Shown in pieces: positions 13,573 to 24,396 of a stretch of DNA of 64,000 nt; positions within the stretch are counted from its first letter, which is position 1, and every line of letters starts with the position of its first letter. A program made the translations under genes and the position numbers. The stretch covers positions 2,216,538 through 2,280,537 of the forward strand of contig KL197709.1 in NCBI GenBank assembly GCA_000697665.1. Reading direction: 5' to 3'. The notes below the pieces were generated by a model, which did not search any database, was not told where the DNA came from, and saw nothing but the letters and a program-made list of their open reading frames with translations. Source of the DNA: Jaapia argillacea MUCL 33604 (lineage: Eukaryota > Basidiomycota > Agaricomycetes > Jaapiales > Jaapiaceae).

Positions 13573-15613
13573 ATGTTACCCAGCCCCTCATCATCTCCGC
13601 GTCGACCATTAGCCAACCACACAAATACTCACCGTAATAAACGGACCCCCACATCTGCATCGGTCAAGCTTTCATCCTTTTTCTTGCCAACCCCCAAGAC
13701 AGAAAATGTCTTGAAGCGAAAACGAGCCTCAGATGTAGATGATGTATCCAAGACAAGTGGAAAGGCTAGGGAGGTTGAAGATGAGGAGGAAGAGAGCTCA
13801 AGTGGCAGTGATGACGAGATGGAGGACTTGGTCGATTTTCAGGCAAGGACGAGGCGACGAACCGTGTTTCGTATGAGGGAAGGCGCAGCCATGGCTCGTC
13901 CGAGGTTCTTCTCTGGCCAAGCACCTGGTAGGTTGTGGGTTTTGTTGTTATGTGCCCGACAAGACGCTAACGACTTCGTCGGTCAGTTTCGACGAGACCA
14001 ATCCTCCAATCATTCGTCTCGTCACACAAGTCAGACCTCTACAGATGTCACTCTATCCGACCAGATGGCTGTCTAACACCACCATACGCATGCGCCTACA
14101 CAAACGGTACGTTTCGCTCTATCCTTCCCAACCTCGAAATAGTAATCTGATTCCCCTCCCATATAACACAGGTGCAAAACGAGGAGAATCTCCTCTGTTG
14201 GCAGTCGCGACTGAGCAAGGGACTGTCCACATCCTCGACACTTCGAAACGACCCCACTGGGAATGCGGTACGTCTTACCCTTTCTCTAAAATCCCGCCAC
14301 TAAACAGATGAAATCAAACAGAACCACAACGAACATCCTTCCAAACCCACGCCAACGGAATCTTCGACATCAAATGGTCCCCTTCCGACAACCTTCTCGC
14401 AACAGCCTCGGGCGACTACTCCACCCGCATCTCCTCCCCATCCAACTCTCACAGCTCCGATGACCGAACCCTCTACACCCTCCTTGGTCACGGTAATACC
14501 GTCAAATGTATAGCATGGACAGGAGAACGTGCCTTCGGTAGCGGAGGAGATAGAGATGATATCCTAGCGACCGGTGCTCGCGACGGGAGTATATGTATTT
14601 GGGACCTCCGAGCCTCATCATCCAATTCCACCGCTTCAGAAGAAAGTCGGGCGGTAGATGGGGATGTGCTTGCGCCGATGACAAGGGTGGGGAAATCCCA
14701 TGGTCCAGTTGCGAAACCGAAGGGCAAAGGAGGGAAATCTGGGGGCCCGAGTGTGAGGAGTGTTACGAGTTTGGTTTGGAGCGAAGGTGATGAATGGGGG
14801 TTGATCAGTAGTGGGTCTTTTGATGGGTAGGTCCCCACTCTTTCGAAAACCATCAACTTCTTACTCACAGATCATCATCCATCCAGGATCCTACAATATT
14901 GGGACATCCGGTACCCCACTTTACCTACCAAATCCACCACTATGAGCCACGTCAACTCATCTCCTCGGGACCCCACAACGTCTCCCACTTCACAAACAAC
15001 ATCCTCCCCATTTCTCCCACCCGCCCCCCGTCGTTCCCGAGGCATAATCTCCCTTACATCTGGAACTGGGCCCACATCAAACATCCTCTTCGCATTGAGC
15101 ATGGGTGGAGACGCACGAATCCACACATACTCTACACCCTCCCTCGAACCCATCCAAATTCACAACCCAAGAACAGGCGGACAATCGGGAGGTTGGTACG
15201 CCTACGCAAATATGCACGCCACCAATTTCTATGTCCGGACCGCCGTTTCGCCTTGTGGGAGATGGTTGGCGAGTGGTAGCTCCTCTCGTCTTGGTAAAGT
15301 CTTCCTATTCGACGTTTCATCCGCTTCATCCGCTCTCTCCCCTTCTTCTCGATCCCATTCTTCGCGAGCAGGATACGGATCCGGTGTAGGGGTCGAACTC
15401 TCCTTCACACATTCGCATCCTTCTTCCAACCCACTCCCAACCCAAATGCGAGGGGAAGTAGGAGCACTAGACTGGGCCGCCGATGGTATGCTGGCGACGT
15501 GTGTCGACGATGGGACTGTTAGGGTTTGGAGGCCTGATTTGGAGGTGCATAAAAGGTGTGTGGAGTATGAGGGAGAAGAGAGGTGGAATTGGTGTTGGGC
15601 TGTTCCTACTTGA
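13573..15613 (+). CDS. Cdt2/DTL-like WD40 protein, probable CRL4 substrate receptor
   Basis: Five exons join in frame (13573-13927, 13987-14106, 14172-14267, 14322-14826, 14887-15613) to give 600 residues. The N-terminus is basic and Ser/Pro-rich, followed by an acidic stretch, then WD repeats: HANGIFDIKWSPSDNLLATA, HGNTVKCIAW, ILATGARDGSICIWDLRA, SLVWSEGDEWGLISSGSFDG, LQYWDIR, AVSPCGRWLASGSS and VGALDWAADGMLATCVDDGT. Two repeats end in the W-D-x-R form typical of DDB1-binding receptors such as Cdt2, which directs destruction of PCNA-bound substrates. A PIP-box-like SVKLSSFF lies at residues 30-37. Start choice is uncertain because the frame is open to 13474. Orthology to Cdt2 is likely but not certain. 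Confidence 0.72.
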
Positions 15614-16026
15614 CAATGGAGATGGGGGGCCATATTCGTTAAATTCTGTAGCTTTAGTGTGATCATTTTGTTATCCATAGTTTATAGGCGATACCTTGTA
15701 GAACCCCACCCGCTAGGAGGAATCGAATGATTTCTCATCTGCTCTCTATCAAGATGTTTATCGGATGACAATGAAACATGCCACAGAGAGTGAAGGGTGA
15801 CGATTATTTCACATTCGCGTTCCTGGTTTGCAGAAGGCGGGTATAGGGTATGCAGGAAGTGACCATTGACCATTATAAATTACACGCGGGATATACCATA
15901 ACAGATGGGAGTCCGAGGGGAGGGGAATGAAGATCCGTGTGACAGCGAGATAGGAAAGCGAGGAACGTATACGTAGCAATGGATGTGACTGTAGAGGCAA
16001 GCGGGAGTGATGGCCATGGTTTTGGT
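15614..16026. other. Convergent intergenic region, no gene seen
   Basis: The 413-bp gap lies between two convergent stops (Cdt2-like on plus, ARL1 on minus) and probably holds both 3' untranslated regions. Nothing else was recognised. Confidence 0.4.
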
Positions 16027-17008
16027 TCATTTCTTTTGAATCGCACTGACCAGCCTATATGACCGACGAAAGGGTCAATAAAGTGCTGATTACAGCGGAG
16101 AATCGACCGTCAAGGAAACGGAAGAAACCAAGGTCCAAACGAAGAAGTAGGAACTCACCAATCCAAACCTTCCTCCAATCCCTCCCCCTTCAACGCACAG
16201 CAACCTCTAACACTCCACTCCCTCCCCTTCTCCCCTCCCGCTAGCCCAAGTAGATCGCTGATCTCCTCCGGCTTGGTGGCTCCCTCCACATCCTGCTTGT
16301 TGCAAAAGACTAGCAAAGGGACGCCAGCGAGCTCGTCTTCGGATAACATGGTCAAAAGTTCGGAACGTGACGTTGGGATGCGCGCGTGGTCGGAGGAATC
16401 GATAACATAGATTATAGCGGAGGTGTTGGGGAAGTAACATCGCCAATATGGTCTGGGAAATGAGAATGGTGTCAATCATGGCAGCAAAGATGGGGGTGAG
16501 GAGTGGAAGCTGGGAAACACACCGAATACTTGATTGTCCACCGAGATCCCACACTTGGAACTTGATATTCTTGTACTGGGAGTAAGGTGGATTGAGATCG
16601 AGTTGCGCCGTAAGAATATTTTATATCAACAAACCTCGACCGTCTCTACATTGAATCCGATTGCTAGGGACAACATCAGTAAGCACTCAGACGTAGACGT
16701 AGCTGGATTGAACGCACTTGGTATCGTGGACACAACCTCTCCAATCTACGCAAGTGATTCAATTCCTCAGCGCGACGTAGTTCAAAAGGTTTTCGCACCT
16801 GCAACCGGTATAAGATCGTCGTCTAAATCCAACCACCACAATGTCAATGTCAGTGTCCGTTGTATATTAGGTGCCTCCACGTAGACGGTTCCCCACGTAC
16901 CTTTCCAGCCGAGTCCAATCCAAGCATCAGAATCCGGACATCTTGACCTTTACTCCAGCCGATGAGATTTGATATAGAAGAGAAAAGTGTTGATATTGAG
17001 AGACCCAT
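16027..17008 (-). CDS. ARL1: ADP-ribosylation factor-like GTPase Arl1
   Basis: Small myristoylated GTPase that recruits golgins and tethering factors to the trans-Golgi. About seven exons, several very small. The ATG at 17008 gives MGLSISTLFSSISNLIGW, with Gly2 available for N-myristoylation. G1 spans a splice junction (LGLDSAGK then TTILYRL), the effector region is TIPTIGFNVETVEYKN, G3 is WDLGGQSSIRPYW, G4 is FCNKQD and the C-terminus is WLVSAIQKK. The tail is split: the codon for Trp is completed after the last intron and the stop is at 16027. The YKNIKFQVWDLGGQ and SIRPYWRCYFPNT signatures favour Arl1 over Arf1 (which has F-VWDVGGQDKIRPLW). Confidence 0.93.
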
Positions 17009-17165
17009 GCCAGCACAGATTGAAGATCAAGCAAGGGGTAGGACAGACACTGAGAAAGGACAAGGGTGTTGAAATGTTGGCTTGACAGAACTTGTCTGAC
17101 GTTTTCTGTCCTCGGACTTTGCCGATCTGCTTCACCTGTTTCCTCCTGTTTTGCGAAAATAGTGT

Positions 17166-18351
17166 ATGGGCTCCATGGCTGTTGTGTCTACCGGTACTTC
17201 TAAAACGTCTACGGAACTGTCGCGAAAGCGGTCCACCAAGTCAAAGAAGAAGGGAGAAGCGGACGCTGATGAGTCGGTGACCCCCAAAACAACTCCAAGT
17301 CCGAAGAAGAAACGGCAACAAGAGGAGGTTGAGGACGTGATGCAAGAGGGAGATGACAGGAAAATTAATAAGAAGGGGAAGCATGCATCTGTGGAAGAGG
17401 TGGTGGAGGGAGGGGAAGCGGTGAAGGAGAGGAAAAGAAAGAAAAAGCGGGCGGAAGTGGAGGGACCTGTCGAGTCAAGTGAGGCAAGAACGGATAAGGT
17501 CGACGGCAAGAAGAAAAAGAAGAGAGACAAACGGGATGAGGGGGAGGAGGAAAAGGCTGAAGAGACTGTCGAGAGTCATTCAGGGGGAGAGCAAGCTGAC
17601 GGAGAGAAGTCAAAACGGAGGGAAAAATCCTCTGACAAGGAGGATACCGCTGTCGAAGCAGAGGATCGCACGGTAGAGAAGAAGAAGCGAAAAGCGAAGG
17701 ATGGTGATGAAGCAAAAGACAACAAATCTAAGAGACGCAAAACCTCGAAATCAGGCCGACCAAACCCAAGAGAGGATGATGATCTCTCAGATCAAGCCTC
17801 AAAAGGTCTGGCCGTCCCCCTTTGGTTCTTCCCTTGAGTGGACTGACGATGTAACGTCCGAATAGCTTTGAGCTACGCATTCACTCACCTCGAAGTTCCT
17901 GATAAATGGAAGTTCAACAAGGCGAGGCAGAATTGGCTCATCCGGAACGTTTGGTCCCAGCAGGCCGTGAGTCCATATTCCATCGTTGCGCTCACATTCC
18001 GACATTTGGGCTTGAAAAGATTCCCGATAAATACCTCCCGTTGGTCACCGACTATCTCTCCAGAGTCAAAGGTGGAGTTCGTGATGTACGTTCCTCTCCC
18101 AGTACTTCTTATAGCCGTCCAACTCTCCCTCTTCCGTTTAGAACCTAATCAAGACCTGTCAATCCATCCTAACACAAAAACCCACCACGGACTCCACTAT
18201 CACCGAACATGCCCTCAAAAGTATCCTCAAGAAGCCTCTTACCGCGGAAGACCCTCCCGCCCCTACCACAGCTCCTCCTGAGTCGGCTATCGATATCAAG
18301 AACCGTAGAGCAAAAGCTCTCCTCGATGTCCTCTCTCCCCCAGATTCTTAG
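17166..18351 (+). CDS. C7orf50-like protein with WKF domain (DUF2373), probably nucleolar
   Basis: Four exons (17166-17805, 17866-17966, 18020-18085, 18142-18351) give 338 residues. The first two thirds are Lys/Glu-rich and low-complexity, with many KKKRK clusters that would act as nuclear or nucleolar signals. The C-terminal part holds the family core: AFTHLEVPDKWKFNKARQNW then LIRNVW, then IPDKYLPLVTDYLSRVKGG, matching the WKF domain of human C7orf50 and its fungal relatives. Function is poorly known; proteomics in other organisms places the family with rRNA-processing factors. It starts 157 bp from the divergent ARL1 start. Confidence 0.8.
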
Positions 18352-19250
18352 TTTTGTTGTTCCCGTGCCTCCTTGCCGTTCTCTGGGAGAACTCTCCGTG
18401 ATTTCCATGTGCTCGGGATGGACCGATATTTTGGGATATTTGCTCGCCTCGGGTCGTATTAAAGCTCTTCTGATGCCATCCTCCATTATCCTCGCTTGTC
18501 GTTTATTCGCCATGTTTCCCAGCAACTGCTTCCATCATCCTCCGATCGTGTCCAATTGTCTCCATCAGGACCGACGGAAGACAATCGTCCACGACCGCCG
18601 TGTTGGCGAGCCATGCACATCCATCGTTTCGATAGAACCCGAGTTCCAATCTGTCTTGCTCCCAGATTTGTCCGAGCTGTCTCCTTCCAGCCGCGAGCAC
18701 CATCCACGTACTTCGTTCTTGGAGATTGCTCTTCCCGCCCTCTTAGAGCTAGTGGATGTGTTCATCCCTCGGTTCTACTGTGGCGACCGAAGGTGTCGAT
18801 CCAACCTATGAAATTTTACCCGATGGCATTCCTCATCCCTCAGACTCTCCATATCAATACGGATGTGGTCAGAGCTCGTGCACCTTCCCTCGATTTCGCT
18901 TTCACCACCTTGTCGGTGACGTTTACCCATCGTGGCTTTCCTTTCGCAAATGGTAGCTTACACGAGCTTCGCAGTGGGTTACATTACTTGCTTTCGCCAT
19001 CCCCTGCCAAAGGTTGCTACGCGAAGGGATAGGAAAGCCGCCTTGAAGGAGACTCTACAAAAACCAGACTTGGCATTTGAAAAGATGTGTTTTCCGTCTC
19101 TCTACCTCCGATGCTATCTTAAATTCGAGATTTCGGTGTACATAATACTGAAAGTCATTCGAGCAGGGCCCACTACGAATCAATATCCTCTCTCCAGGGA
19201 TCGTGGTAGCCTTCTTCCTTCACTTCCCAAATAGTAAACTCCAGGCGCCA
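18352..19250. other. Unassigned 0.9-kb stretch between convergent genes
   Basis: The stretch lies between the WKF gene stop and the F-box gene stop. On the plus strand it contains overlapping open frames with no clear family: a frame from about 18505 to 18811 with LLPDLSELSPSSREHHPRTS, one from 18756 to 18956 with YEILPDGIPHPSDSPYQYG, and one from 18932 to 19234 with KVATRRDRKAALKETLQKPD. Joining them would need at least two introns that I could not place convincingly. It may hold an unrecognised or decayed plus-strand gene, or just long 3' untranslated regions. Confidence 0.3.
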
Positions 19251-21416
19251 TCAGTCGCGACACCAACACGTCTTCCGCCGAAGCAACTCCTGTGGGGTAG
19301 AGCTGATAACGGAGCCGAAGCTGATATCGCTTTGATAGCCATCGCCTGTAAATCTGACCCACGTTTCACAAACGCTGTCCATAACGTCTTCAAAGGCTTC
19401 GACAAGAGGATGACCGACGAATCTACCAGTGCCACCCTCGATACGCAAGAAGGCGAGTCCAAAGCCACGCTCACGCCTTGCTCTGAGGACCTGTAGGAGC
19501 ATCACCCCGACGCTCGAGCCACATTCGAGGACCCGATCTAAATCGGCGGTATACGGCAGCTGCAGGGTGATTGACTTGAGCTGAGGGAAAAGCTTCACCA
19601 GGCCGTGAGGGGAGTCTCCGTCCCCACTTCGATCCGGCTGGCAATCCTGTAACATCGCCTTGAACAAACTATCCCACCAGTGTTCGCCCAACGTAAGGGA
19701 CTTGAGATGCACCAAGCATCGTGAGGCATTCATCCAGCCCTCGTACGGAACCTTCATAATCAGAGCCGCGGCATCGCATGTTTCATATACATCACCCTCC
19801 AAATCTATCTCCTCAACAGAGTGGCACGGAAGTATGTCAATGGCCGATGCCAGCATTTGCCATACGGAGACGGCGATCCAGTCCTTGGTCACCCCCGGGC
19901 AAAGAGTGTGAGACACCGCAAACCCGAATTCCAATTGAGGGGAATTGCTAGTAGCTTGTAAGTCTGTGAAAGCGGACAAGGTGTACTGTCCCGGGCCGTG
20001 GGGGTCGTAATCCGGTGGGGCCAAAACCAGTCGCCGGAGTGGTGGTGCAGTACGAGGTTCCGTATGTATGTGTACGATGTCGTCTTCAAGTTCCCGTCGG
20101 CGCAGTTGGACAACGACAACAGCGGTGAAAAGCGAACGAGGGCTATTTGGAAACTCCAAACATGAACACCCCACCTTGAGCAATGTGGAAGCTGGATAAG
20201 AAATAAATTCCAGCAAGGAGCAACAACCTGAAGAGTCACAACTCGAGTAAAGAACTATCTTCTTCAAGTGTGGCATATTCCTGACCCATCGCTCTTGATG
20301 ATATGTGACCCCGTAAGGTTTTGAGGGGAGAAGATCACCAAGGGTGAGGGTCTCCAATCTAGGTGTACGGTCAAGAATATCGAGGAGTTGAGTGAGAGTG
20401 GGAGGATATCCGAAAGTTGAACGGTGTAGAGCCAAGTTTACTAGGGTAGAGCTCCGAAGAAGAGAGGAGTCCCAGGCAATGTTGAAACCAGACACACTGA
20501 GGGTGCGCAACTTGGGCGTTGCAAGTCGGAAAATCCCCAAAGGTTTTGACGGTGGGGGATCTTCAATTGTATGGAAGCGGGGACGATGATCCATCAAGGT
20601 CAGGGACTCCAGCTCAGTCGCTTGCCTTGACTGCAATGTTTCGAACATTCTAGTCAACGTTGAGCCAGAACCACGCAGTGTGACTGATTGCACCCTCGAG
20701 ACTTCCTGAAGGACAAGGGGAAGATGGCACGAACCAGGAAAATCTTCCGTCCAATCGATGATGAGAGCATGATTCAGGTCCCTGGACCTCGTCAGTATCT
20801 TCTTGATCCAAGGCGGATCCCATGTCACTATGCGGTTCCAGAGAAGTGGGTGACCATACGCCACCTGCCGCCAGCGATGACAAACTCGCGTCAGCCAATA
20901 CAATGAACGGTGCTCCCACGACAGCCGTTCACCCCTGTCCTCGAAAGGTATGTTACTGCAGAGTGTGAATATCTTGCAGAGGAGGCTTGGGGGTAGACGA
21001 GATATTGGGGCTTCTCTATATCGAGCCGCTCGGAGGCGACGTATGTGCTGGACTTGTTTCTTTATCTGTTTGTTGACTTCTGGAAAGTTCAACACCAGAG
21101 GAAGTGAAGGTGGATTTGCGGGTGACAAGGTCCGTGATTTTGCGAAGCGCTGGAAGACCAACTCGCGCGTATCAGCTGGCCACAGGGATCTATAGCTCAG
21201 GGCGATTTCGCGCCAACGACGACACACCGCGGCCGGAGTGCGCCAGAGGGTCGCAGAGCGGGCTTTACTTGCGCTGGCGTCAACCCCACAAAACGAGAAA
21301 ATCACCAAGAAAATGTCAAGTGGAAGGCGGGAAATGGGAACCAACTCGTTTCGGTTCTCCCGCAAGGCCCTGAGGCGCTCGAGTGACGAGCGGATTTCTT
21401 CGTCGATATCACTCAT
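19251..21416 (-). CDS. F-box protein with two F-box-like motifs and leucine-rich tail
   Basis: A single exon of 721 residues from the ATG at 21416. Residues about 27-77 read ISRLPLDIFLVIFSF, then WRTPAAVCRRWREIALSYRSLW, a standard basidiomycete F-box. A second copy of the same pattern occurs near residues 136-198: ISRLPPSLLCKIFTLCSNIP, then LTRVCHRWRQVAYGHPLLW. The rest is rich in degenerate leucine repeats, as in the expanded F-box/LRR families of Agaricomycetes. An SCF ubiquitin-ligase adaptor role is expected for the first motif. The duplicated motif is unusual, and substrate and pathway are unknown. Confidence 0.85.
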   Translation of the reverse strand: MSDIDEEIRSSLERLRALRENRNELVPISRLPLDIFLVIFSFCGVDASASKARSATLWRTPAAVCRRWREIALSYRSLWPADTRELVFQRFAKSRTLSPANPPSLPLVLNFPEVNKQIKKQVQHIRRLRAARYREAPISRLPPSLLCKIFTLCSNIPFEDRGERLSWEHRSLYWLTRVCHRWRQVAYGHPLLWNRIVTWDPPWIKKILTRSRDLNHALIIDWTEDFPGSCHLPLVLQEVSRVQSVTLRGSGSTLTRMFETLQSRQATELESLTLMDHRPRFHTIEDPPPSKPLGIFRLATPKLRTLSVSGFNIAWDSSLLRSSTLVNLALHRSTFGYPPTLTQLLDILDRTPRLETLTLGDLLPSKPYGVTYHQERWVRNMPHLKKIVLYSSCDSSGCCSLLEFISYPASTLLKVGCSCLEFPNSPRSLFTAVVVVQLRRRELEDDIVHIHTEPRTAPPLRRLVLAPPDYDPHGPGQYTLSAFTDLQATSNSPQLEFGFAVSHTLCPGVTKDWIAVSVWQMLASAIDILPCHSVEEIDLEGDVYETCDAAALIMKVPYEGWMNASRCLVHLKSLTLGEHWWDSLFKAMLQDCQPDRSGDGDSPHGLVKLFPQLKSITLQLPYTADLDRVLECGSSVGVMLLQVLRARRERGFGLAFLRIEGGTGRFVGHPLVEAFEDVMDSVCETWVRFTGDGYQSDISFGSVISSTPQELLRRKTCWCRD

Positions 21417-22257
21417 GGTGATACGGAGTTATGGACGCTGTCGTTCATCATGAGCACGACGTGCGGGGCGTAAATGTCGAGAACACCAACTTACCAACAC
21501 GGTAACGGTTGAAGTTGTTTGTGATGACAGAAAATCAGTTAGAGTGCCGAGGGGATCGGAGACGGGGCTGGAGGAAAGGGGGGAATCGACTTGCTCTTTA
21601 TACATTGTCCAGGAGGGGCTGTGAAAGGCTATGTCAAGTTGTAGGTGGTCAGAACGCCACAAGAATCTGTCGGCCACGAGTCTGGAAAACGGTTGTAGCA
21701 CAGCATCTGCGAGACAATGCAGCGGAATAAGAAGACGGTTAGAAGACGCCACACCGAAATGTGGATATCACAGCAACATTGAAAGCTCGCCAGCCACTGT
21801 TGCCGACCGGTGCAATCCGGCAACAACCCCGCAGCGACTTCAAGTTCCCATCAAGTTCAAGTTCTGGAGGAACAGGTGATGCTGGGAGCCATAATGACGA
21901 GACCCGTGTACTCGCTGTTCAAGTTGATGGCGGTGCTGGGGCGCAGACACGTGGGTTTTCCTGGGGTTTCGATTCAAAACTGAATGTAGCTCTTCTATAG
22001 ACTATACCACCAACATACTGGGATCATCTGGTGATTTGGGGGCTAATTGTGAGAGCAAACTGAAGCGGGATAGAACCGAGAAGTGTCGGTGCGAGCGTGG
22101 GAGAGCATAAACCTCCGGAGGAACAATGATGTGCTCTCAGGTGAGTTGATGGCGGCGTTGCCAACATCCACTGCGCCTGGAGATGCAAATGAAGGACATC
22201 GTGGACTCACAGAAACAACAATAATAATCGTACATGGTTTCAAACAGTCGGGTCTCT
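21417..22257. other. Intergenic region, no gene seen
   Basis: The gap of 841 bp lies upstream of the F-box gene and downstream of the epoxide hydrolase gene, both on the minus strand. Reading frames of 60-107 codons occur on both strands but show no family signature or plausible splice structure. It presumably contains the F-box gene promoter. Confidence 0.35.
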
Positions 22258-23929
22258 TCAAGATGAATAGCCGCTCTTGCTAGGCACAACACCAAATGCA
22301 GCCCCATCCTTCCCAAACATCTTCCTCAAGTCATGGACGAGTTCTTCAGGTTTTTCATGAGCCGCGAAGTGGCCGCCAGAAGGATGGTCACCCTCGAAAA
22401 CGATGTTACCAACTGTTCGCATCCACCTAGGGATTAGATGAAGGAGGAAATCAATCAGAATAAGGGCAGCACGAAGAAAGGACAGATGGCCTTACGATTT
22501 CGGTACGACCATTATTTCTTTTGGGAAGTATGACACACCCATCGGAACAGGTCCAGCGAACGGAACCCCAACATGGTCGTCAGTGTTATGCATCTCGTAG
22601 TAGATACGGACAGAAGCCGCAGGACCGGCTCGCGAAAACCAATAGATGGAGATCCAGGTCAAAACTAAAAGAACAAGGTCAGCAAGGGTGGAAAGTCGAT
22701 AGAAAATGGGGAAGATGATCACCTTCGTCGTCATCCCAGGGATATTCATCAGTCCAATTCACCAATTTCTCGTAAATCCATGCTAAAAGCCCAACTGGCG
22801 AGTCGGCGAGGGAGTACCCAAGCGTCTGTGGTTGGGTCCTTTGTTCTAGGTTATAACCATAACCTTTCTCCTGAAACCATTTGGTACGTTCAAACCCGGC
22901 TAGCTCGGCCTCGGTGTAGGCTGTATACAAGGATGTAGCATGAAGGAGATGGGAGAGTGCGAGGAGAGGGGTGCGTGTGAGGGTTGGGGGTTCGCAGCTG
23001 ATGGCGAGGTGGTTGAAGGTAAGGATAGGGGAGATATGGGTTGAAAACTCACAAGGTGAAATTGGTGTGCCAAGCTTTGACATGTTTTGTTCCGTATTCT
23101 GTAGCCAACTTGCGAGTGATCTATGGACAATGCACGTGAACTAAGTGTGTCGTGAGGGGGAACAGCGGACTCACCCAATATCCCCAGTCTCCACCTTGAG
23201 TTACTGACACTGAAGGTAAGAAACGCAAATAAAAGAAACTCTAAAGCCAAGGATACGAACCATATTCTGTGTACCCCAGACCCAGCATCAACTTGTTGCC
23301 CACCTTGAAGTAGAATTCCTCATCAATCACTGGCTTCACTTGTATCGTGAGGCAAACCAACCTCTGCATATTGCGCAATGCGGAATCCTTTCTTTTTTGG
23401 TGCCTCGGAAAACCCGAACCCAGGCAAACCCACTGCAACGACGTGGAAGCTTGCGTGGTCCGGAGACGACGACGTGAGCAAGGGGAGAATCTTGCGAACT
23501 TCGAGGGAGCTTCCTGGCCCTGCACGTCCGCCCAACCAGTCCGATTCAGTTTTCCGCCGGGGCAACAAGGCGGATGCAAGTCTACGATTGGGACTTACAA
23601 CCGTGAACGAACAGGAGAGGGATAGCACCCTCCACTTCACTCCTCTTGTGCACGTAGTGGATGTTGAGACTGCCAAACCCATTCACTTGGATATCGGTCG
23701 TGAATTGGGGTAGCTCCTCATTCAATTTCGCTTCGTGTTTCCTCCAATCATAACCTTCTTTCCAATGGTTCACCAGACGCTGGACATCGGCTAAGGGGAC
23801 CCCGTAATCACGACGTGCGTCGTCCAGCTCGTCAGGGAAACGAGTCAGGTCGAGCTTCTTTTGGAGAGCGTCAATTTGGTCGTCAGAGACGGCGATCTTG
23901 AAAGGCTTTTCGACGAGAGTTTCAGACAT
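22258..23929 (-). CDS. Epoxide hydrolase, alpha/beta-hydrolase fold (EPHX1 type)
   Basis: Hydrolyses epoxides to diols through an Asp-ester intermediate. The ATG at 23929 begins an epoxide-hydrolase N-terminal domain (DDQIDALQKKLDLTRFPDEL, then WKEGYDWRKHEAKLNEELPQ). The oxyanion motif HGWPGS is split by an intron (FVHG then WPGSSLEVRKILPLL). GLPGFGFSEAPKKKGF follows, and the nucleophile Asp is in VTQGGDWGYW (about 23190). The lid region carries WIYEKLVNWTDEYPWDDDE. The catalytic His is in GGHFAAHEKPEELV and the stop is at 22258. The N-terminal domain and GGDWG place it with microsomal/juvenile-hormone-type fungal epoxide hydrolases. No N-terminal membrane anchor is seen, so it is probably cytosolic. 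Confidence 0.9.
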
Positions 23930-24396
23930 GGTTGGGCAGATCAGGGCGGGGAACGACAGAACTTGAGCCAGAAGCTGCGGTAGTCATCACAAGAAGCAGA
24001 GTCCGTCATGCTGTAAGATGAAGTCAGATTGGAGCCATTTTATACACAAGCGAGCGTCACCAACTCACAGCAGAGGTCAGTACAATTTCATACATTTCAA
24101 TTGCAAATTGTGCATGCACCCCGAGTCATTGTATCCATCGACCACTTCCCTCGCACACTCGGCAGCTCCAACGAGTTGCTTAACACAACGTTGCCTGCTA
24201 TATGATGCAAATCTCGTCGGGCGATGGATGTTCTCCATTCATTGCTACCACAAGGGCGACAGAACAAAAGCACAACAAAGGATCGCATTTGATCTGCAAC
24301 GGAAGGCGACATCGTCGACGTACACGTACAACAACGACAACGAATCAAAGAGTGAACAACGATCAAATAACGATGAGACAATAACTATTTCTCTCT
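23930..24396. other. Intergenic region, no gene seen
   Basis: This 467-bp gap holds the epoxide hydrolase promoter side and the 3' end of HEM1. Short frames on both strands lack support. Confidence 0.4.

Noticed and set aside
18496-19032. Open frame of about 178 codons on the plus strand
   Set aside because: It has no ATG near its start, no family motif, and competes with two other frames in the same stretch, so I list the stretch as unassigned and not as a gene.
21429-21752. Minus-strand open frame of 107 codons upstream of the F-box gene
   Set aside because: No plausible start context, motifs or splice sites; likely chance.
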